A DNA stretch of 8,338 nt from Peptococcaceae bacterium UBA2264 (GTDB lineage Bacteria; Bacillota; Desulfitobacteriia; Desulfitobacteriales; Desulfitobacteriaceae): NCBI GenBank assembly GCA_002347475.1, contig DDXI01000117.1, positions 1 to 8,338 of the forward strand, read 5' to 3'. A program made the position numbers and the translations under genes. This document shows, in pieces, positions 5,119 through 8,338 of this stretch. Under the pieces are notes generated by a model that saw only the letters and a list, made by a program, of their open reading frames with translations, had not been told where the DNA came from and made no database searches. Numbering within the stretch: position 1 is the stretch's first letter; every line of letters begins with the position of its first letter.

Positions 5119-5635
5119 ATATATGATCATCACAATTGTATTATGCGCAATCGGAATACTGATTCCGATGTATTCTCCGGTAAAATATATTCTTGTGCCG
5201 GCTTCTTTTACACTGGGCAGCCATATAGCTTTATTTTTAGCGATGTTTATTTCTCCGGTTACCGCGCTTCTTGTTGCCTTGGGAACTACTCTTGGCTTTT
5301 ATTTTGGGAAATTTTCCAGCGTAATTGTATTTCGGGCTTTAAGCCACATCATATTTTCCCTGGTTGGCGCAATCTATCTTAAAAAACATCCTCAGACTTT
5401 AATAAATATCCGGAAACTTGTTGTTTTTGCCTTACTTATTGCCATACTTCATGGAGCCTCTGAGGTTTTTGCTGTATCAGCATTTTATTTTCAAAATATA
5501 ATGGCAAAAGCTTATTATGCTGAAGGTTATCTTTACTCAGTGATAGGCTTGGTTGGAATCGGCACATTGATCCATAGTATTGTGGATTTTATTATTGCTG
5601 CTCTAATATGGAGAGCACTGACTTTTAGAAAGTAA
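5102..5635 (+). CDS. Small integral membrane protein, probable ECF-transporter S component (niacin-type?)
   Basis: The 177-residue protein is very hydrophobic, with about five or six membrane segments: near 8-24, 33-52, 54-69, 72-93, 107-128 and 145-172. The first segment (LCAIGILIPM) and the run SHIALFLAMFISPVTALLVALGTTLGF followed by FRALSHIIFSLVGA resemble substrate-binding S components of energy-coupling-factor transporters, which need a separate EcfA/EcfA'/EcfT module. That module is not in this window. I read the overall look as closest to niacin-type (NiaX-like) proteins, but the ligand is not proven. ATG 5102 lies inside the end of nudC and there is no good ribosome binding site, so translation probably depends on the upstream gene; an alternative ATG at 5123 would remove the overlap. 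Pairing with an NAD-cleaving enzyme fits vitamin B3 salvage, as an inference. No clear terminator follows. Confidence 0.6.
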   Translation: MLTKLKYMIITIVLCAIGILIPMYSPVKYILVPASFTLGSHIALFLAMFISPVTALLVALGTTLGFYFGKFSSVIVFRALSHIIFSLVGAIYLKKHPQTLINIRKLVVFALLIAILHGASEVFAVSAFYFQNIMAKAYYAEGYLYSVIGLVGIGTLIHSIVDFIIAALIWRALTFRK

Positions 5636-5799
5636 TAGATTTACGTGGAAGAACTTATCGGAACTTTGAACAACGCCAGATTTCTGGTATATAAACCGCA
5701 AAGGACTTCTACTATTTTCTATTGCATTTAGAATGTATAATTAGGTAGAGTTACTCACCCTTGCAAAGAATGATTATTGACTAAAGGAAAGGGCAATAT

Positions 5800-6864
5800 A
5801 TGGCGGAATATACAAAAAAACTTTTAATCACACTCGCAATACTTGTTGGAATAATTTTTCTGCTTGCAGTTATCTATTATGTTCTGCCACATTTCACACC
5901 GTTTTTTGTAGCCTTTCTATTTGCTTTACTATTAGAGCCATTGAATCAGCGGTTAATGACAAGGTTTAAAATCAAGAGAAGTATTGCTACTAATATTACA
6001 TATTTCCTTTTCCTGGGATTAACAGGAATTCTATGCTATATCCTTATAGTCAAGATAGTAAAAGAAATCTTTGATTTAGTTAGAATAGTACAACAAAATA
6101 TTCCTCAAATTCAAAATTGGTTTTTATATATCTATAATCAAACGCAAGACTTTATCAAGTTGCTTCCTCCCGAATTAACCATACAGATTAATAACGCATA
6201 TGAGAAATTTATTAACCAGCTTTCAAATTTGAATCTGATAACTGCTATTGGAAGTTCAACATATAGTATAGGGAAAGCGATACCAAATATCTTCATTGCT
6301 GTCATATTGTTTTTAATTTCTCTTTACCTCATAAGCCTAAATCTTATTTCTATACAGGATAAATTTTATTCTTATTTTAAGCCTGGTTCGAAAGATAAGC
6401 TTGGCAGAGTCTTGACAGATTTAAAGACTGCAACAATTGGTTTTATCCAAGCTCAACTTATTCTAAGTTCTATAACTTATCTGATGAGTCTGGCTGGATT
6501 ACTTGTTCTCAATGTCAGGTATGCCTTAGCCATTGCTTTGGTTATCGTAATAGTCGATATACTTCCGATTGCAGGAACTGGTTTGGTACTGATCCCATGG
6601 GCTGTATTTTCTATTGTAAGCGGAAACACTTTTCTCGCTGTGGGTTTAGTTCTCCTTTATATTCTGATTACGATTATCAGACGGATTGTTGAACCAAAAG
6701 TATTGGGTCAGCGCATTGGTTTAGGCACTTTGTCTACTCTTATTTCAATTTGGGTAGGTTTTAAAGTGCTTGGGGTAATCGGACTTTTTGCCGGACCTCT
6801 TCTCTTAATACTGGGCAAAGCCTTAATAAAAGCGGAAGTGATTCAATCGAAAATAAAAATTTAA
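5800..6864 (+). CDS. ytvI: AI-2E family membrane protein, probable sporulation protein YtvI
   Basis: The 354-residue polytopic membrane protein belongs to the AI-2E/UPF0118 (PerM-like) family. Hydrophobic segments lie near 8-28, 31-47 and 64-87. A soluble loop follows at about 90-145, then segments near 160-182, 214-236, 240-262, 262-290 and 308-340. Family signatures are DILPIAGTGLVLIPW (253-267), RRIVEPKVLGQRIGLGTLST (294-313) and GLFAGPLLLILG (328-339). The form IPW after the GTG turn and the length of about 350 fit YtvI, a sporulation-associated member found in Bacilli and Clostridia, better than the autoinducer exporter TqsA or the Na+/H+ antiporter-like members. Its biochemical activity is not established. 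ATG 5800 follows a weaker site (AAAGGAAAGGG, 5783-5793). The gene is A/T-rich compared with aroF. A lone TATAAT at 5736-5741 might mark its promoter, but no good -35 box goes with it. Confidence 0.7.
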   Translation: MAEYTKKLLITLAILVGIIFLLAVIYYVLPHFTPFFVAFLFALLLEPLNQRLMTRFKIKRSIATNITYFLFLGLTGILCYILIVKIVKEIFDLVRIVQQNIPQIQNWFLYIYNQTQDFIKLLPPELTIQINNAYEKFINQLSNLNLITAIGSSTYSIGKAIPNIFIAVILFLISLYLISLNLISIQDKFYSYFKPGSKDKLGRVLTDLKTATIGFIQAQLILSSITYLMSLAGLLVLNVRYALAIALVIVIVDILPIAGTGLVLIPWAVFSIVSGNTFLAVGLVLLYILITIIRRIVEPKVLGQRIGLGTLSTLISIWVGFKVLGVIGLFAGPLLLILGKALIKAEVIQSKIKI

Positions 6865-6884
6865 CTGACAGCTTTATTTAATCG

Positions 6885-6906
6885 GGTTGACCGGTAGGTT
6901 GACCGG
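6885..6906. repeat. Tandem 10-base direct repeat upstream of the DAHP synthase gene
   Basis: GGTTGACCGG occurs at 6885-6894 and again at 6897-6906, separated by TA, a 12-base period. Each copy contains GGT-TG-ACC, a small dyad, and the inner CCGGT/ACCGG arms can also pair. Each copy also contains TTGACC, which resembles a -35 box. It lies about 113 bases before the ATG of aroF, so a repressor-binding role is possible. Chance or slippage duplication is an alternative. Confidence 0.6.
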
Positions 6907-7018
6907 AAAGAATGCAAAACCTCATTAATAAGGGAAAAATAAAGCGCAGTTGGTATTGAGGGTTAATTATTTTCGGTTATGTGATAGTATGAGAGCGGAT
7001 ATAAAGGAGGGAAAACGT

Positions 7019-8050
7019 ATGGTATTTGTACTTAAACCTGATGCAACAAAGGAGCAGATAGGTAATTTTATTCTTGAGTTAGAAGCAGAGGGCTTTTCGA
7101 CAATACTCAGTACCGGTACAGAGCATACCGTAGTCTGTCTTATCGGAAACACTGCTAAAGTGGATGTGGACCATATTGTGCAAACCAACGATATTGTTGA
7201 ATATGGCAAACGTGTAACCGAACCCTATAAAGCGGTAAACAGGATCGTCCATCCGGATAATACTGTTGTCTCAGTGGGCAATGTCAATATTGGCGAGGGC
7301 TATTTTACAGTCATTGCCGGTCCCTGCTCAGTGGAGAGCAGGGAGCAAATTCTGAAGATCGCTGAATCTGTGCAAGAAAGCGGGGCAGATATTTTGCGCG
7401 GCGGCGTCTTCAAACCGCGCACCTCACCTTATTCCTTCCAGGGACTTCAAGCCGAAGGTCTGGAGATGCTTTTGGCAGCGAAACAGGCTACGGGTCTCCC
7501 AATTATCACGGAAATTATGAATCAGACCCAGATCCCTTTGTTGGAAGAAGTGGATATATTCCAGATCGGAGCTCGGAACATGCAGAACTTTGACCTGCTT
7601 AAAGAAGTTGGCAAATGTAAAAAGCCTGTCTTGCTGAAAAGAGGATTGGCCAATACGATTGAAGAACTGCTGATGAGCGCGGAGTATATAATGTCCGAAG
7701 GGAATGACCAGGTAATCCTTTGCGAGCGGGGGATTCGCACTTTTGAGGTGATGACAAGAAATACCCTGGATTTGTCCGCCATTCCTCTGCTCAAAAAGAA
7801 ATCACACCTGCCGGTTATAGTGGACCCCAGTCATGCGGCAGGAATACGCGCCCTTGTTGCCCCGCTTTCCAAAGCAGCAATGGCCGTGGGAGCGGATGGA
7901 CTTATGATTGAAACCCATAATAATCCATCCAAGGCCCTGTGCGACGGTGCCCAGTCTCTGGATTTAAAACAGTTTCAAGAGCTTATGGTTGATTTAAAGC
8001 GCAGGGCCGCCTTTGAAGGGAAAAAGCTTTCCCAACACGACCTGCACTAA
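7019..8050 (+). CDS. aroF: 3-deoxy-7-phosphoheptulonate (DAHP) synthase, type I-beta
   Basis: The 343-residue enzyme condenses phosphoenolpyruvate with erythrose 4-phosphate, the first step of the shikimate route to aromatic amino acids. Residues 1 to about 70 form the ferredoxin-like N-terminal domain (MVFVLKPDATKEQIG ...) that gives feedback control in the Thermotoga-type subfamily. The (beta/alpha)8 barrel starts at VIAGPCSVES (98-107). Metal ligands expected of the family are all present: C103, H272 (VDPSHAAG), E298 (MIETHNNP) and D309 (LCDGAQS). KPRTSPYSFQG (132-142) and LLKRG (205-209) form the phosphate and substrate pocket. The positions nearly coincide with those of the Thermotoga maritima enzyme. 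ATG 7019 follows AAGGAGGG (7004-7011) by 7 bases; an earlier in-frame start at 6950 lacks a site. The gene is monocistronic as far as visible, with a terminator downstream and no T-box or trp-type leader upstream, so control is probably allosteric and perhaps by a repressor. Confidence 0.95.
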   Translation: MVFVLKPDATKEQIGNFILELEAEGFSTILSTGTEHTVVCLIGNTAKVDVDHIVQTNDIVEYGKRVTEPYKAVNRIVHPDNTVVSVGNVNIGEGYFTVIAGPCSVESREQILKIAESVQESGADILRGGVFKPRTSPYSFQGLQAEGLEMLLAAKQATGLPIITEIMNQTQIPLLEEVDIFQIGARNMQNFDLLKEVGKCKKPVLLKRGLANTIEELLMSAEYIMSEGNDQVILCERGIRTFEVMTRNTLDLSAIPLLKKKSHLPVIVDPSHAAGIRALVAPLSKAAMAVGADGLMIETHNNPSKALCDGAQSLDLKQFQELMVDLKRRAAFEGKKLSQHDLH

Positions 8051-8137
8051 CAAGCTCGTTATTTGTCCGGGGTTAGACCAGGATGAGATATTAAAGTGAT
8101 ACCATTCTTTAGATGGATACTCAGAAAATCTTGATGT

Positions 8138-8168
8138 AAAAAGAGCGCTCTCACTTAGCGCTCTTTTT
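8138..8168 (+). terminator. Intrinsic terminator after aroF, probably bidirectional
   Basis: AAAAAGAGCGCT (8138-8149) pairs perfectly with AGCGCTCTTTTT (8157-8168) around a 7-base loop. T5 on one side and A5 on the other would allow termination from either direction. It lies 87 bases after the aroF stop. Confidence 0.9.
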
Positions 8169-8338
8169 ATTTTCTTATGTTTTCTGGTTTTTCCGAAAAG
8201 ATAGTCCGGCTGGTCTGCTGTTTGCCGGCCAACAAAAAAATATTGGGTTAGGACTGAGTCTCCTGAAAGCAGACAAGCTTAGCGTCAGGAACAGCTTGAA
8301 GATTGGAGTACCGGATCTTCAGCAGAAGCAAGTACTCT
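8169..8338. other. Terminal stretch without a supported gene
   Basis: Both strands were read. On the - strand a 29-residue open frame enters from the window edge and stops near 8251. It could be the end of a convergent gene sharing the bidirectional terminator, but nothing in it is recognisable. Hairpins are possible at 8203-8223 (GGCTGG with CCGGCC) and 8298-8320 (GAAGAT with ATCTTC). Neither has a T-tract. Confidence 0.4.

Noticed and set aside
5676..5687. Dyad CCAGA-TT-TCTGG after the ECF-like gene as a terminator
   Set aside because: The loop would be too small for the full stem and there is no T-tract after it.
8203..8223. Hairpin GGCTGG/CCGGCC as a terminator
   Set aside because: It is followed by A-rich rather than T-rich sequence on the + strand, and no T-tract follows on the - strand.
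1..8338. CRISPR array, tRNA/rRNA genes, insertion sequence or phage genes
   Set aside because: No regularly spaced repeats, no tRNA-like cloverleaf with a GGTTC-type arm, and no transposase, integrase or terminal inverted repeats were seen on either strand.

Overview
The window looks like a chromosomal segment of a spore-forming, low-to-moderate G+C Firmicute of the Clostridia (Peptococcaceae-like: Desulfitobacterium, Desulfosporosinus, Dehalobacter or similar). The evidence is strong AGGAGG-type ribosome binding sites before almost every gene, sigma-A-like promoters, short A/T-flanked intrinsic terminators, a YtvI-type sporulation membrane protein, and a CbiE/CbiT-like protein of the corrinoid world. 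The genus is an inference. Every gene supported here lies on the + strand.

Layout. Positions 1-90 hold the last 29 codons of an unidentified gene. Positions 159-1073 encode a 304-residue protein that resembles the second half of CbiE fused to a complete CbiT, but with a ruined SAM-binding loop; a terminator follows. Positions 1118-1568 carry no established gene. They hold potential RNA structure, including a candidate small RNA ending in a clear terminator at 1341-1364, and a hairpin just before the next gene. Positions 1569-2453 encode a two-domain VOC (PhnB-like) protein. Positions 2506-3002 form a self-contained unit: promoter, about 110-base leader, a 101-residue double zinc-ribbon protein and a terminator. 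Positions 3220-4084 form another: promoter, a stand-alone FabG-type reductase and a terminator.

Positions 4194-5635 appear to be a two-gene operon. It has a promoter, nudC (NADH pyrophosphatase / NAD-RNA decapping family), and an overlapping gene for a small membrane protein resembling an ECF-transporter S component. The overlap suggests a shared NAD/niacin theme. A YtvI-like AI-2E-family protein follows at 5800-6864. A tandem 10-base repeat lies at 6885-6906, then a type I-beta DAHP synthase with its N-terminal regulatory domain at 7019-8050 and a terminator at 8138-8168. The last 170 bases show no gene I can support.

Most genes are ordinary housekeeping or accessory functions in separate short transcription units. 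The items most worth a second look are the degenerate CbiE/CbiT protein, the exact complementarity between the leader of the zinc-ribbon mRNA and its own terminator, the nudC/ECF overlap, and the structured intergenic region at 1130-1545. I see no CRISPR array, insertion sequence, tRNA, rRNA or phage gene.
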